A stretch of DNA of 50,314 nucleotides, taken from positions 1 through 50,314 of the forward strand of contig PAMH01000021.1 in the NCBI GenBank assembly GCA_002707205.1, in the 5' to 3' direction. A model generated the notes under the pieces. The model was not told the origin of the DNA and searched no databases. It saw only the letters and a program-made list of their open reading frames with translations. This DNA comes from Legionellales bacterium (GTDB lineage: Bacteria > Pseudomonadota > Gammaproteobacteria > UBA1113). A program made the translations under genes and the position numbers. Positions 16,910-27,204 of this stretch are shown here, piece after piece (within the stretch, counting starts at the first letter, position 1; every line of letters starts with the position of its first letter).

Positions 16910-18631
16910 TTAGTCAACTTCAATAAATGAAGATAAAGGATACCAACTAGTAGATAATTTTTCTAACCAAGACCAATCTTTAGATATGGAGGACAAAACC
17001 TGATTAGTTTTTCCTAAAGCGCCAGCTAATGCAACTATCGTGTTATCATCAGAAATTATCACCTGAAATGTATTAATTTTATTGGTTAATTCATTGATAT
17101 CTTTAGTATAAAAATAGGCAAAATCTAAATGCTTTAAATTTAATTGTTGGACTGTAAAAATAGTTACTTGATATTGTTCACATAATTTAGCTAGCCATGA
17201 CAGATAAGTTGGTGTTGCTAATAAAGAAACATCTATGGCAAGAAATAACTGTTTATTTTTAACTGCGGGTAAATCACCGGCTGCGATGTAAGCATCTTTG
17301 CGCATAATTGTTTTAGGTGTTAAGTTCATAAGCTCAGGTAATGCCATAAAACTGCTAAAATGTGTTATATCCTTTGGTAAGGACTGCAAATCAGTTAAGC
17401 ACTGCACTGTTGGAAAATATTTTTGAAACCAATTCCTAATGATATTATCTGGATGATATACGTAAAGTATTTTTACCTGCTTTGATATTATAGAAATAAA
17501 ACGTGAAAATAAAATAATATCTTTAATGTTCCCATCGATAATTAATAGTGGAATATCTTTTTTATTAATTTTCTGCCATTGAGGAATGTCTAATTTTATT
17601 TGTGCCAAACAAGAAAAACCTTTAGTAAACCATGACCATGCTTTTTTATACTCACCCGCTTTTAATAAGTTTATAGCATAACTTTGCATCATTAATTGAG
17701 GTTGCTTTGCATCGATAATTGCTTTTAAATAATAAGTTTCCGCTAATTTGTATTTTTTTTGTTTAATTTGCAAATTAGCGAAGTTAGCATAAATTTCTGT
17801 ACTTGTAATATTTTGTGCTATAAGCTTTTCTAATAGCTGCTCTGCTGCTTTATATTTTCCCATATCTTTATAAACACAGCTCAGGTTATTCAAAACCTCA
17901 ATATTGTTAGGATCGGACGCTAATATTTCATGATAAATCATGGCAGCATTATCATATTGTGCGTCAAAATAATAACTATTTGCCAACAGAAGCTTTGTGC
18001 TAAGTGTGTCTTTTATTGCTAATATTTTTATATAAGTTTGTATTGCTTTTCCATAAGCTTTATTTAATACATACAAATCAGCTAGCTCTAACAAAAGAGA
18101 AGTATTATTCATCTGAATATTTATTGCCTGCTTATAGGCTAGTTCAGCAGATTGAAAATCACCCAGCCCTATATAAGCTTTTGCCAATAATTGGTATGCT
18201 TTAATATTTTTATTAATTGCTAACCATTGGGTCAAATAATCAATAGCTTTCGCATACTTTTGTGTATTAACAAGTAACTTAGAAAAACCATATAATGCAG
18301 AAATATTTTCTGGCTCTATGCTCAAAGTCTTTAGAAAACAACTTGCTGATAAATTAAGTTTATTTTGTAAGGCATATACTTTTGCTAAATTTATTAATGG
18401 TTCTACTTGCTTGGGAGCAAGTTGATGCGTCTGTTTTAGATAAATTTCAGCTTGTTCTTGATGCCCAGACTGACTTGCAACCAATCCAGCTAAATGCCAT
18501 ACACGATAATCTTGATGATAAACTTCTAACAATGGAAAAACAGCATCCCTAGCTGCGTGCAAATTTCCCGCATGCAGATTATTGACAATACCAACTAATT
18601 GTTGTGTTAACATTCCTTTCTCTCTGTTCAT
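16910..18631 (-). CDS. TPR protein with GT9-like C-terminal domain
   Basis: The first two thirds of this 573-aa protein (about 8-325) are consecutive 34-residue tetratricopeptide repeats, for example AEIYLKQTHQLAPKQVEPLI and AAMIYHEILASDPNNIEVLN. The C-terminal part (about 350-573) resembles the degenerate glycosyltransferase-9 (heptosyltransferase-like) domain found at the end of many bacterial TPR proteins: TIVALAGALGKTNQVL, then DWSWLEKLSTSWYP, near the end. In intact members an Asp-Thr/Ser (DT-x-x-AHLAGALG) precedes this motif; here it is DDNTIVALAGALG, lacking the His. It may be a glycosyltransferase or an inactive scaffold. It has no clear ribosome site and stands alone. Confidence 0.75.
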   Translation of the reverse strand: MNREKGMLTQQLVGIVNNLHAGNLHAARDAVFPLLEVYHQDYRVWHLAGLVASQSGHQEQAEIYLKQTHQLAPKQVEPLINLAKVYALQNKLNLSASCFLKTLSIEPENISALYGFSKLLVNTQKYAKAIDYLTQWLAINKNIKAYQLLAKAYIGLGDFQSAELAYKQAINIQMNNTSLLLELADLYVLNKAYGKAIQTYIKILAIKDTLSTKLLLANSYYFDAQYDNAAMIYHEILASDPNNIEVLNNLSCVYKDMGKYKAAEQLLEKLIAQNITSTEIYANFANLQIKQKKYKLAETYYLKAIIDAKQPQLMMQSYAINLLKAGEYKKAWSWFTKGFSCLAQIKLDIPQWQKINKKDIPLLIIDGNIKDIILFSRFISIISKQVKILYVYHPDNIIRNWFQKYFPTVQCLTDLQSLPKDITHFSSFMALPELMNLTPKTIMRKDAYIAAGDLPAVKNKQLFLAIDVSLLATPTYLSWLAKLCEQYQVTIFTVQQLNLKHLDFAYFYTKDINELTNKINTFQVIISDDNTIVALAGALGKTNQVLSSISKDWSWLEKLSTSWYPLSSFIEVD

Positions 18632-18655
18632 ATCATTATCAACTTATCATTATCA
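18631..18655. repeat. Direct repeat TATCATTATCA, two copies, at the TPR gene start
   Basis: TATCATTATCA lies at 18631-18641 and 18645-18655 (14-bp period), directly upstream of the TPR gene start codon. Read on the coding strand it is TGATAATGATA twice, which contains GATAAT hexamers like those of Fur boxes, but the array does not match the 19-bp Fur consensus well. Confidence 0.4.
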
Positions 18656-18727
18656 GCACGAATATTTTGTACCTTCATTCATTAAGTCTAGCGTATTATC
18701 ATCAAATAACGTTAAATTATCTTTTAG

Positions 18728-19171
18728 TTAAATACACCCATGCATTAATTCCTTAATCACTTCTTGATTTGCCGGGGCAAATAAGTATTGTTCTAAGCTA
18801 TGTGCTGAGACCCACGCAATATCTTGCCCCTCCATCGCCTTGACATCCCCATTAAACGACTCAACCTTCCATAGATCTAAGGTAACAGCCATATCTGGAT
18901 AAACATAATTTATTTTTTTCCATGCTTTAGCTTTCATTACATTAAGATTAATTTCTTCAAATAACTCACGTTGTAAGGTCTGATAGGCTGACTCGCCAAG
19001 TTCTAACTTACCACCAGGAAACTCCCAATAACCACCTAATGTTTTATTCAATGGTCGTCTTGAGATTAATATTTTCTGATGCTCGTTAAAAATAATTCCT
19101 GCTACAACATGCAAACTTTTTTGTTCCGTCACAACACTTATCTCTGTTTTATGTTTAATTAATTTGTCCAT
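18728..19171 (-). CDS. mutT: 8-oxo-dGTP diphosphatase MutT (Nudix hydrolase)
   Basis: MutT removes oxidised guanine nucleotides from the pool. The Nudix box [24 protein letters not shown] spans about 50-73 of the trimmed protein and keeps the GX5EX7REUXEEXGU pattern apart from Asn in place of the final Gly. I place the start at the ATG at 19171 (147 aa), because this gives the usual MutT N-terminus ([11 protein letters not shown]); an in-frame extension to 19258 would lie inside secA. The trimmed start overlaps the secA stop by 17 nt, which indicates coupled translation. secA-mutT is a conserved pair in gammaproteobacteria. Confidence 0.92.
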   Translation of the reverse strand: MDKLIKHKTEISVVTEQKSLHVVAGIIFNEHQKILISRRPLNKTLGGYWEFPGGKLELGESAYQTLQRELFEEINLNVMKAKAWKKINYVYPDMAVTLDLWKVESFNGDVKAMEGQDIAWVSAHSLEQYLFAPANQEVIKELMHGCI

Positions 19172-21824
19172 GACAATGCTTATACTTTTTACCTGAACCA
19201 CAAGGACAAATCTGATTACGGCCAATTTTTTGTTCCGGCTGACTAACTTGCGCGTCATTTAGCATTGATTGATTATCATGAATCAATGCTATATCAGTTT
19301 GTTGTTGACGTTCGGCTTCCAATAAGGCTGGATCTTCTTGTTGCACTTGGATTAAACATAATGCACTCATCACATTATGCTTTAGGCTATCTAGCATGGT
19401 GGAGAATAAATTAAATGCCTCACGCTTATATTCTTGTTTTGGATTTTTCTGTGCATAACCTCGTAAATGAATCCCTTGACGCAGATGATCCATAGCCGCT
19501 AAATGATCTTTCCAGTGAGAATCTAAAGTGCTTAATAAAATTGACTTCTCAACCTGACCAAATATTTCTTTACCAATTACCTTACACTTATTCTGATAAA
19601 AAACATCCACTGCATCAACTACTTTATTAAGTACCATTTCATCTGTAATTTCATCATTTGCTTCGACCCACTCATGTAGTGGCAATTCGATATTATATTC
19701 ACTTTTTAGTTGGCTCTCTAAAGCTCGAATATGCCATTGTTCATGAAAGCTCTCATTAGGCACATGTTCATGTACCAGCATTTTTATATCATCTCGTTTA
19801 ATTGCACTAATAATTTCTGAAATATCATCTAATCCCAAAATTTCATTGCGTTGCGCATAAATCACTTTTCTTTGGTCATTAGCAACATCATCGTATTCTA
19901 ATAATTGTTTACGAATATCAAAGTTATGACCTTCTACTTTGCGTTGGGCATTTTCAATAACTCGCGATAGCATTTTTGATTCCATTGCTTCACTTTCATC
20001 TACACCAAGTCTATTCATCAAACCTGCTAAACGCTCAGACGCAAAAATACGCAATAAATTATCTTCAAGTGATAAATAAAATCGGCTACTTCCTGGATCA
20101 CCTTGACGTCCTGAACGACCTCGTAATTGATTGTCAATCCGTCTTGACTCATGTCTTTCAGTGCCAAGTACATGTAATCCCCCCGCATCCAATACTTGTT
20201 TATGACGAATTTTCCAAGCTGCTTTATGTTCTGCAATTTCAGCTTCACTTGGTGCTTCTAACATAGCAAGTTCTTCGTCTAAATTACCACCAAGAACAAT
20301 ATCTGTTCCTCGCCCAGCCATATTTGTAGCAATAGTTACGGCACCTGGTCTACCCGCTTGAGCAATAATATGCGCCTCTTGCTCGTGTTGTTTTGCATTC
20401 AAAACACTATGTTTAATATTGGCTTTATTGAGCATGTTTGACAAATATTCAGAAACTTCAATAGATGTCGTGCCGACTAAAACCGGCTGTTGGTTTTCTT
20501 GACACTCTTTAATTTCATCAATCACTGCCGCATATCTTTTTTCAGCAGTCATATATACCTTATCGGCATAATCAATACGCTGTACTTTTCTGTTCGATGG
20601 AATAACAACAACTTCTAAACCATAAATTTGATGAAACTCATAAGCTTCTGTATCTGCAGTACCTGTCATACCGGATAACTTATCGTATAGGCGAAAATAA
20701 TTTTGAAAAGTAATTGATGCTAATGTTTGGTTTTCAGTTTGAATTTGCACGCCCTCTTTTGCTTCTACAGCTTGATGCAATCCATCAGACCAACGACGAC
20801 CTTGCATAAGACGCCCAGTATGTTCATCAACAATAATAACTTCATTGTCTTTGACGATATAATCTACATCAACTTGAAATAGAGTATGAGCCCGTAAACT
20901 CGCAGATAAATAATGCATGATCGTGATATTTGTAGCATCATATAAACTTGTACCTTGTGCCAAAATGCCTGCTTTAGTCAATAATTCTTCTACATGCTGA
21001 TGACCTGCCTCTGTAAAAAATGCCTGTTTGTTTTTTTCATCTAAAGTATAATCACCAGCCCCATCTTCTTCTTTTTGCATCGTCAAATGCGGAATGATTT
21101 TATTAATTTTAGTGTAAAGTTCAGAGCTATCATCTGCTTGACCTGAAATAATTAATGGTGTTCGTGCTTCATCAATTAAAATAGAATCAACTTCATCGAC
21201 AATACTAAAAAATAAGTCTCGTTGAACTTTATCAGCTAATGAAAAAGCCATATTGTCACGTAAATAATCAAAACCAAATTCATTATTTGTGCCATAAGTG
21301 ATATCTGCACGATAAGCTGCCTGCTTTTCGGCATGGTCCATACCAGGCACATTGATACCTACAGTTAAACCAAGAAAAGTATAAATGGGTCGCATCCAAT
21401 CTGCATCACGTTTAGCCAAGTAATCATTTACAGTAATAATATGCACGCCTTTTCCAGCAAGTGCATTTAAATAAGTAGGTAAAGTTGAAACTAAGGTTTT
21501 ACCCTCACCTGTTAACATTTCTGCAATATTCCCCTCATGCAGCACCATACCGCCAATTAACTGTACATCATAATGGCGCAATCCCAGCGTACGCCTTGAA
21601 ACTTCTCGCACAGTTGCAAAAGCCTCAACTAACAAACTATCTAAACTTTCACCCTGTGCAAATCTTGTCTTAAACTCATTTGTCTTTTGCTTTAGTCCCT
21701 CATCTGATAAAGCTTGATAATCTAATTCCAACGCATTAATAAGCTTAACTTTTCTCGCTAGGCGTTTAATTGTCCGCTCATTTCTCGAACCAATAATTTT
21801 TTTTACAATAGTTGCTAAAGCCAT
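19155..21824 (-). CDS. secA: Preprotein translocase ATPase SecA
   Basis: The motor of the Sec pathway (889 aa, E. coli 901). Walker A is [11 protein letters not shown] (about 103-113) and the DEAD-type segment is [19 protein letters not shown]. The helicase-like second nucleotide-binding fold includes [15 protein letters not shown]. The helical scaffold is present, and the C-terminal zinc SEC-C motif [13 protein letters not shown] is intact, so SecB binding is expected. No secM-like leader gene sits upstream: only 88-97 nt separate it from divergent dciA. mutT follows with overlap. Confidence 0.98.
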   Translation of the reverse strand: MALATIVKKIIGSRNERTIKRLARKVKLINALELDYQALSDEGLKQKTNEFKTRFAQGESLDSLLVEAFATVREVSRRTLGLRHYDVQLIGGMVLHEGNIAEMLTGEGKTLVSTLPTYLNALAGKGVHIITVNDYLAKRDADWMRPIYTFLGLTVGINVPGMDHAEKQAAYRADITYGTNNEFGFDYLRDNMAFSLADKVQRDLFFSIVDEVDSILIDEARTPLIISGQADDSSELYTKINKIIPHLTMQKEEDGAGDYTLDEKNKQAFFTEAGHQHVEELLTKAGILAQGTSLYDATNITIMHYLSASLRAHTLFQVDVDYIVKDNEVIIVDEHTGRLMQGRRWSDGLHQAVEAKEGVQIQTENQTLASITFQNYFRLYDKLSGMTGTADTEAYEFHQIYGLEVVVIPSNRKVQRIDYADKVYMTAEKRYAAVIDEIKECQENQQPVLVGTTSIEVSEYLSNMLNKANIKHSVLNAKQHEQEAHIIAQAGRPGAVTIATNMAGRGTDIVLGGNLDEELAMLEAPSEAEIAEHKAAWKIRHKQVLDAGGLHVLGTERHESRRIDNQLRGRSGRQGDPGSSRFYLSLEDNLLRIFASERLAGLMNRLGVDESEAMESKMLSRVIENAQRKVEGHNFDIRKQLLEYDDVANDQRKVIYAQRNEILGLDDISEIISAIKRDDIKMLVHEHVPNESFHEQWHIRALESQLKSEYNIELPLHEWVEANDEITDEMVLNKVVDAVDVFYQNKCKVIGKEIFGQVEKSILLSTLDSHWKDHLAAMDHLRQGIHLRGYAQKNPKQEYKREAFNLFSTMLDSLKHNVMSALCLIQVQQEDPALLEAERQQQTDIALIHDNQSMLNDAQVSQPEQKIGRNQICPCGSGKKYKHCHGQIN

Positions 21825-21921
21825 AAAAGTGTTTTTCCCTTAATCAATTAACAGAACTAGTGAATATTTTCTCATCATACAGTACAATGAATATTTGATA
21901 TGATATACATTTTTGAGCATT

Positions 21922-22377
21922 ATGGCCATTAAATCACATAAAAGCATTAAGCAAATTGCAGAATCAAATGCCTCAAACTTTAGCAAAATCCTAAAACATG
22001 TTGCACGACTGGAAAAAATGAACCAAGCAATTAAAGCATTACTCTCGCCAGAAATGGTCGCGTACTGCCAAGTCGCTAATTATCGTGAAGGACAAATCAT
22101 ACTAGAGATCAAAAATGCCGCAATTGCAACGCTTATTCGCTTTCAGCTGCCTAACTTATTAAGCAAAATCAGACAAGACCCCACACTTGCTGGAGTAACA
22201 AGTATTTCATACTACATACAACCCGCTATCAAAAAACAAATACCAATATTACCACTTGTAAATAGAAACTTAAGCCCTAAAAACGCGCAATGTTTGAACG
22301 ATATTGCTGCGGGCATTAATGATCCAAAACTTAAAAGCCTTTTGATTAAACTCAGTCAACATGCCCAAAAATCTTAA
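21922..22377 (+). CDS. dciA: DUF721 protein, DciA-like helicase loader
   Basis: Small basic protein (151 aa from the ATG at 21922; a TTG at 21913 would add three residues and neither start has a strong ribosome site). It matches the DUF721/DciA pattern: a basic N-terminal helix pair, LSPEMVAYCQVANYREGQIILEIKNAAIATLIRFQLPNLL as the KH-like core, and a flexible tail. DciA is the replicative-helicase operator used by most bacteria that lack DnaC. It is divergent from secA, the common gammaproteobacterial position. A DnaB-loading role is inferred from family membership. Confidence 0.8.
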   Translation: MAIKSHKSIKQIAESNASNFSKILKHVARLEKMNQAIKALLSPEMVAYCQVANYREGQIILEIKNAAIATLIRFQLPNLLSKIRQDPTLAGVTSISYYIQPAIKKQIPILPLVNRNLSPKNAQCLNDIAAGINDPKLKSLLIKLSQHAQKS

Positions 22378-22394
22378 TTATACTTGGTTAAAAA

Positions 22395-22422
22395 TTGACA
22401 CGTTCTGCAAATTTGATAAGAT
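22395..22422 (+). promoter_or_regulatory. Sigma-70 promoter for the barA-like gene
   Basis: TTGACA (22395-22400), a 16-bp spacer and TAAGAT (22417-22422), with a TGA extended -10 (22414-22416), lie 34 bp upstream of the kinase start codon. The -35 is a perfect consensus match. Confidence 0.6.
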
Positions 22423-22455
22423 TAATCCCAAGGAATTACAGGGCTAGGAAATGAT

Positions 22456-25188
22456 ATGAAAAAATTTAACTTACGCATGCAAATCATTCTTTTTCTAATT
22501 GTACCTATTGCACTCCTTATTCTCTTTATCTCTATATTTGCAAGCTATGAGAAAATAGAAGAGTTACATCAAGATTTTGAACAGCGAGGTTATTCTTTAA
22601 TCAATCAACTTATGCCCTCCAGTAAATTTGGATTATTTGTGACAAACTCACATATGCTACAGACGCTCACTAATGCTGCCTTAGAAAATCCTGAAATCAG
22701 TGCCGTAGGCATTTATGACCGAACTGGAAAAATACAGGCTTATTCAGGCCCTGATAGTTTATTCAAGGCAACAATCAATAAGCAAGTTAACAAAACTAAA
22801 ATTTTACCTAAAGATGATTTTCTAGAATTTATCGCACCTATAATTGCTCAATCACCAAACGAAACATTAGGTATTAATAACATGCAAAGGGTAGATAATT
22901 CAGGTGCTATTATTGGTTGGCTTGTTTTCTACTTAGATCAAAAAAATGTTTTAGTTAAAATATATCAAGTCATCGCATTTAGCCTTATTGTTAGTTTATT
23001 TGCCATTATCGTTCTGATCGTATTTTTTATGTATTTTGACCAACGCTTTATTCAACCGCTACTCGCGATTGTTAAAAGCTCACGATCAATTGCACAGGGT
23101 AATTTGATGATACGCACCACAACCCCTGCTCAATTTGAATTAAATTTACTTAGTCGAGCAATTAATCAAATAGCAATTGAGCATGCTGAAACTAAAGCAC
23201 AGATAGATCAAACAATCGCAGATAGCACCTATAATTTAGAACAAAATATGGCTTTATTGATTGATGAAAATCATGAGTTAGAATTAGCAAGAAAAGAAGC
23301 CATTGAGGCAAATCGCTTCAAGTCGGAATTCATCGCCAATATTAGCCATGAAATTCGTGCACCAATGAACGGTATCCTTGGCTTTTCAAATTTATTACTT
23401 GATACTGAACTGCAATCACATCAACAAGATTACATTAAAACAATTCAACGCTCGGGTCACAATTTATTAGCTATCATTAATAACTTACTAGACTTTGCAA
23501 AAATTGAAGCAGGTCGGTTAGCTTTAGACTATGTGCCCATGGATATTAGAGAAACGATAGAAGATTCGCTGCAAATTCTTGCGCCGCTCGCGCAAGAAAA
23601 AGGATTAGAATTAATTGCAGATATTAATCCGGATATTCCATTAAAATTAATTGGTGACCCACTACGTATAAAACAAATATTAACTAATTTAATTAGTAAT
23701 GCAATAAAATTTACTGAACACGGTTATATTTATGTGTACAGTACACTGATAAAAACTATCGAACAAAAAGTCACATTAAAAATCGCAGTACAAGATACGG
23801 GAATTGGGATTCCTGAAAATAAACAAAATGAATTATTCCAAGCCTTCTCACAAGTGGGGCAAAGCGTTAAAAATAATATGGGCACTGGTCTAGGATTATT
23901 AATTTCTAAAAGATTGACACATTTAATGGGTGGTGATATTGGTTTAGAAAAATTTCCTGAACAAGGATCAAACTTTTGGTTTACTTTTGTCTGTGACAAA
24001 CTAGCAGCAACTGATCATGCATTTGTATTTAAACGACTAGTCAACACTAATATTTTATTGTGGGATTCAAATCCAAAAGCACAACAAGCGCTAGTTAATA
24101 CAATGCAATTATGGAACTTAAATATTACACAGGCAAATAATTTATCTGAAACACTAGAATTACTTAACAAGCAAAAATTCCATGTTTTATTACTTGGTAG
24201 TAATACACAGCAATCCTTGGAAAACTTTATTCATGATACCATCTCGCCAATTACCCAAAGATATAAATTACCTATTGTTGCCTTGATCAATACAGCAGGA
24301 CAAAAATATACGACAACTTTATTAGCGCATGGGATATCTGCTTGTATTGCTAAACCTATTTACCCACAAAAATTATACAATGAACTCTGTAAACTGTTAT
24401 CAGAAGCATCCCAATTAAAAGCTTTACCCGATAATAAATCTAATTTAAAACCACCTGCAGGTAAACGAATAAAACAAGCGCTTATCATTGATGACGATGC
24501 TGCATGTCGCATGCTACTTCAAACACTGATTGAGCAATTTAACTATAATGTTACGCTAGCTGAAAATGGTAACCAAGCTATCAGTTTATGTGAAGATCGC
24601 TATTTCGATGTGATTTTTGCGGATATGAATATGCCTGGACTCGATGGGATAACCACAATTAAACGTATTCATCAAATCAAACATTGCAAGAAAATTCCAG
24701 CAATAATACTCAGCGCTGATATATTAGATGCTCACCACTCTAGCATTAAGGCTGCAAATATTTATAAAACGATACTCAAACCGATAACAATTGAAGTGCT
24801 TAAAACAATCCTTTCTGAAATTGAAAGTATGGCGAATGAGCAAAAAGGCCGAAAACCCTGTATCGATTGGGATCAAGCAATAAAATTAACTGGCGGTAAA
24901 TATGAACTTGCAAAGGAATTATTGCAAATGTTCATGGATAATCTTGAGGCTGAATTAATACAAATCGAAAATTTATATACCCAGCAAGATCTGATTCAAT
25001 TACATGAAACTATTCATAAGTTACACGGTAGTGTTAGTTATTGTGGTTTACCTGCTTTAAAGCAAGCTGTTAAAAGATTTCAAACCGCAGTTAAATCAAA
25101 AAATATAACTGAAATAACGAAAACTTATGAAAAATTTTTAAAAGAAACAAAACGCTTACAACAAGAATATTTTTTACTTTATCAATAA
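22456..25188 (+). CDS. barA: BarA/LetS-type hybrid sensor histidine kinase
   Basis: Unorthodox membrane kinase of 910 aa. There are two membrane segments (about 9-30 and 170-195) around a periplasmic region, then HAMP, then HisKA with H298 in [16 protein letters not shown] and a HATPase domain ([16 protein letters not shown]). A first receiver-like domain (about 528-640) has lost the phospho-Asp: the position near 581 reads LLLGSN. The second receiver has D723 in FADMNMPG. The C-terminal HPt domain has H857 in [10 protein letters not shown]. This architecture matches BarA of E. coli, GacS of Pseudomonas and LetS of Legionella, which signal to UvrY/GacA/LetA and control the switch to transmissive or stationary phase through small RNAs. 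The partner regulator is not in this window. AGGA precedes the ATG by 6 nt. Confidence 0.9.
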   Translation: MKKFNLRMQIILFLIVPIALLILFISIFASYEKIEELHQDFEQRGYSLINQLMPSSKFGLFVTNSHMLQTLTNAALENPEISAVGIYDRTGKIQAYSGPDSLFKATINKQVNKTKILPKDDFLEFIAPIIAQSPNETLGINNMQRVDNSGAIIGWLVFYLDQKNVLVKIYQVIAFSLIVSLFAIIVLIVFFMYFDQRFIQPLLAIVKSSRSIAQGNLMIRTTTPAQFELNLLSRAINQIAIEHAETKAQIDQTIADSTYNLEQNMALLIDENHELELARKEAIEANRFKSEFIANISHEIRAPMNGILGFSNLLLDTELQSHQQDYIKTIQRSGHNLLAIINNLLDFAKIEAGRLALDYVPMDIRETIEDSLQILAPLAQEKGLELIADINPDIPLKLIGDPLRIKQILTNLISNAIKFTEHGYIYVYSTLIKTIEQKVTLKIAVQDTGIGIPENKQNELFQAFSQVGQSVKNNMGTGLGLLISKRLTHLMGGDIGLEKFPEQGSNFWFTFVCDKLAATDHAFVFKRLVNTNILLWDSNPKAQQALVNTMQLWNLNITQANNLSETLELLNKQKFHVLLLGSNTQQSLENFIHDTISPITQRYKLPIVALINTAGQKYTTTLLAHGISACIAKPIYPQKLYNELCKLLSEASQLKALPDNKSNLKPPAGKRIKQALIIDDDAACRMLLQTLIEQFNYNVTLAENGNQAISLCEDRYFDVIFADMNMPGLDGITTIKRIHQIKHCKKIPAIILSADILDAHHSSIKAANIYKTILKPITIEVLKTILSEIESMANEQKGRKPCIDWDQAIKLTGGKYELAKELLQMFMDNLEAELIQIENLYTQQDLIQLHETIHKLHGSVSYCGLPALKQAVKRFQTAVKSKNITEITKTYEKFLKETKRLQQEYFLLYQ

Positions 25189-25269
25189 TATTTTCATTAG
25201 AAATAATTTGGGTATATTCAACGTAAATCAGCTATACTCATTAATAAGTTTCGCCGAAAGGAATGGATT

Positions 25270-26145
25270 ATGGATGAACAGAAAATAAAAAGCGAGCTAT
25301 TTGAATCCCAGTTTGAATCTTTTAATACATTTAAACAATGTCGATACGGTAAAATGCTGTATAATATTCACGATATTTATATTGGTAAAGCACTTGATGA
25401 GTATGGTGAATATAGCCAAGCTGAAGTTGACATTTTTAATAAAATGGTTAAACCAGGACAATTAGTTTTAGATATTGGTGCAAATATTGGATGCCATACC
25501 TTGTTTTTTGCAAAAAAAGTGGGGCCAAAAGGGGCAGTTTTAGCCATTGAGCCACAACGAATTATTTTTCAAACACTTTGTGCTAACTTAGCTCTTAATA
25601 GCATAACTAACACTTATTGCGAACATATCGCACTAGGGGAAGTTGCAGGGCACTGTATCTTACCATCAATTAACTATCAACAAGAAGCAAATTACGGTGC
25701 AGTAAGTTTAGATAATTTTCAGAATATTGAAAAAGGTGAAAAAACACTGATTAAGACAATTGACGCTTTTGGCTTCCCACGCTGTGATTTTATTAAAATT
25801 GATGTTGAAGGTATGGAAGCATCTGTCATTAAAGGTGCAGAAAACACTATTAAAAAGTTTAAACCAATTTTATTTGTTGAAAATGATCGCTTAGATAAAT
25901 CCGAAGCCTTAATTGGCCTCATTGAACAACATGGTTATAATTTATATTGGGCAATTACGCCGCTTTATAACCCAAATAATTTTTTAAATAATCACAATAA
26001 TATTTACGGCAAAACAATTTCTGTGAATATGTTATGCGTACATAAAACTCGTAGCCAATCTATCGAGCTACCAAAAGTAAAAGATGTAACAGAGAATTAC
26101 AAACAATTTATACAACGAATCTCTGCAAATGGAAAAACTAAATAG
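25270..26145 (+). CDS. FkbM-family SAM-dependent methyltransferase
   Basis: The 291-aa product has the FkbM core: the SAM site VLDIGANIGCHTLFFAKKVG (about 62-82), the acidic loop AIEPQ (about 93-97), then DFIKIDVEGMEASVIKGAENTI (about 175-196), the family's signature IDVEGxE. FkbM enzymes O-methylate sugars or other small molecules. The substrate is not evident. GAAAGGA lies before the ATG, and TATACT (25233-25238) may be a -10 box. Its last 8 nt overlap the convergent thrC stop, so it has no room for a separate terminator. Confidence 0.85.
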   Translation: MDEQKIKSELFESQFESFNTFKQCRYGKMLYNIHDIYIGKALDEYGEYSQAEVDIFNKMVKPGQLVLDIGANIGCHTLFFAKKVGPKGAVLAIEPQRIIFQTLCANLALNSITNTYCEHIALGEVAGHCILPSINYQQEANYGAVSLDNFQNIEKGEKTLIKTIDAFGFPRCDFIKIDVEGMEASVIKGAENTIKKFKPILFVENDRLDKSEALIGLIEQHGYNLYWAITPLYNPNNFLNNHNNIYGKTISVNMLCVHKTRSQSIELPKVKDVTENYKQFIQRISANGKTK

Positions 26146-27196
26146 CCTGCTCAATAATTTTTCTTACCGCATCTAAACTAGGAGAAACTGAATTTAACTG
26201 AAAATCTAAATGTTGCTCAACCAACTGAGTGTCTTTCAAGCCATTACCAGTTAAAGTACACACAATTGTAGTACCCTCTTGCACAAAATTATTCTCAATG
26301 GCTTTCAATAAACCGGCGATGGAAGCAGCAGACGCAGGTTCACAAAATATTCCTTCTTGTGCAGCAAGCATTTGTTGCGCTTTAATAATACAAGCATCGG
26401 AACAAGCAAGAAATCGGCCTTCTGATGCCTCTATTGCAATATTAGATTGTTGCCAATAAGCTGGTTTTCCAATACGAATAGCGGTTGCAATAGTTTCTGG
26501 TTTATCTACAAAATGACCTTCAACAAAAGGAGCGGCATTTTCAGCCTGACAAGCAAATATTTGTGGAGATTTATGATACTTTCCAGCATTTCGATACGTT
26601 TCATATCCTTGCCAATAAGCAGTAGTATTACCGCCGTTACCAATAGGCAAAAAATGATAATCGGGGGCTAATTGTAACTGATCGACAATCTCATAAGCGG
26701 CTGTCTGCTGCCCTGGAATACGATAAGGATTTAATGAATTTACTAAAGTAATAGATTCATTGCTAGCAATTTCTTTAACGATGGTAAGCCCTTGATCAAA
26801 GTTACCCTTAATTTGAATAACCATTGCGCCGTATATGTAAGCCTGCATAAGCTTACCCATAGCAATTTTTCCTTCCGGAATAATAACAAATGCTTTTAGT
26901 CCCGCTTTTGCTGCATAAGCTGCAGCAGCGGCAGAGGTATTACCTGTGGACGCACAAATTACAGCTGGTGCATTTTTTGCAACAGCATTACTCATTGCTA
27001 GTGTCATACCTCTGTCTTTAAAAGAGCCGGTTGGATTTGCCCCCTCTACTTTGGCATAAATACGTAGTGACCTTCCAACTTTTTTTTCAAGATTTAATAA
27101 ACGCACAAGTGGTGTATTACCTTCCCCTAGGCTAATAATTATTTCATCATTAACTAAAGGTAAATATGTTTTATATTTTTCAATAATCCCTGACAT
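26138..27196 (-). CDS. thrC: Threonine synthase
   Basis: PLP enzyme that converts O-phosphohomoserine to threonine. From the ATG at 27196 it has 352 aa, the short Bacillus-like type rather than the about 430-aa E. coli type. LGEGNTPLVRL opens the domain; the PLP lysine is in PTGSFKDRGMTLA, the phosphate loop is PIGNGGNTTAYW, and the end has CTLTGNGLKD. I trimmed a 16-residue extension because the ATG at 27196 has AGAGG at the right spacing and sits 8 nt after the hom stop. thrB is not between them, so it must be elsewhere or replaced. Confidence 0.95.
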   Translation of the reverse strand: MSGIIEKYKTYLPLVNDEIIISLGEGNTPLVRLLNLEKKVGRSLRIYAKVEGANPTGSFKDRGMTLAMSNAVAKNAPAVICASTGNTSAAAAAYAAKAGLKAFVIIPEGKIAMGKLMQAYIYGAMVIQIKGNFDQGLTIVKEIASNESITLVNSLNPYRIPGQQTAAYEIVDQLQLAPDYHFLPIGNGGNTTAYWQGYETYRNAGKYHKSPQIFACQAENAAPFVEGHFVDKPETIATAIRIGKPAYWQQSNIAIEASEGRFLACSDACIIKAQQMLAAQEGIFCEPASAASIAGLLKAIENNFVQEGTTIVCTLTGNGLKDTQLVEQHLDFQLNSVSPSLDAVRKIIEQAI

Positions 27197-27204
27197 TAAA
27201 ACCT

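Noticed and set aside
18631-18655. Short tandem repeats as a CRISPR array
   Set aside because: Only two 11-bp copies, no spacers of the right size and no cas genes.
21825-21921. secM-like leader upstream of secA
   Set aside because: The gap is too short and shows no arrest peptide.
22451-22459. ATGATATGA as a mini-ORF leader before the kinase
   Set aside because: Its ATG is only 1 nt from the AGGA, too close for translation; the kinase ATG at 22456 has proper spacing.
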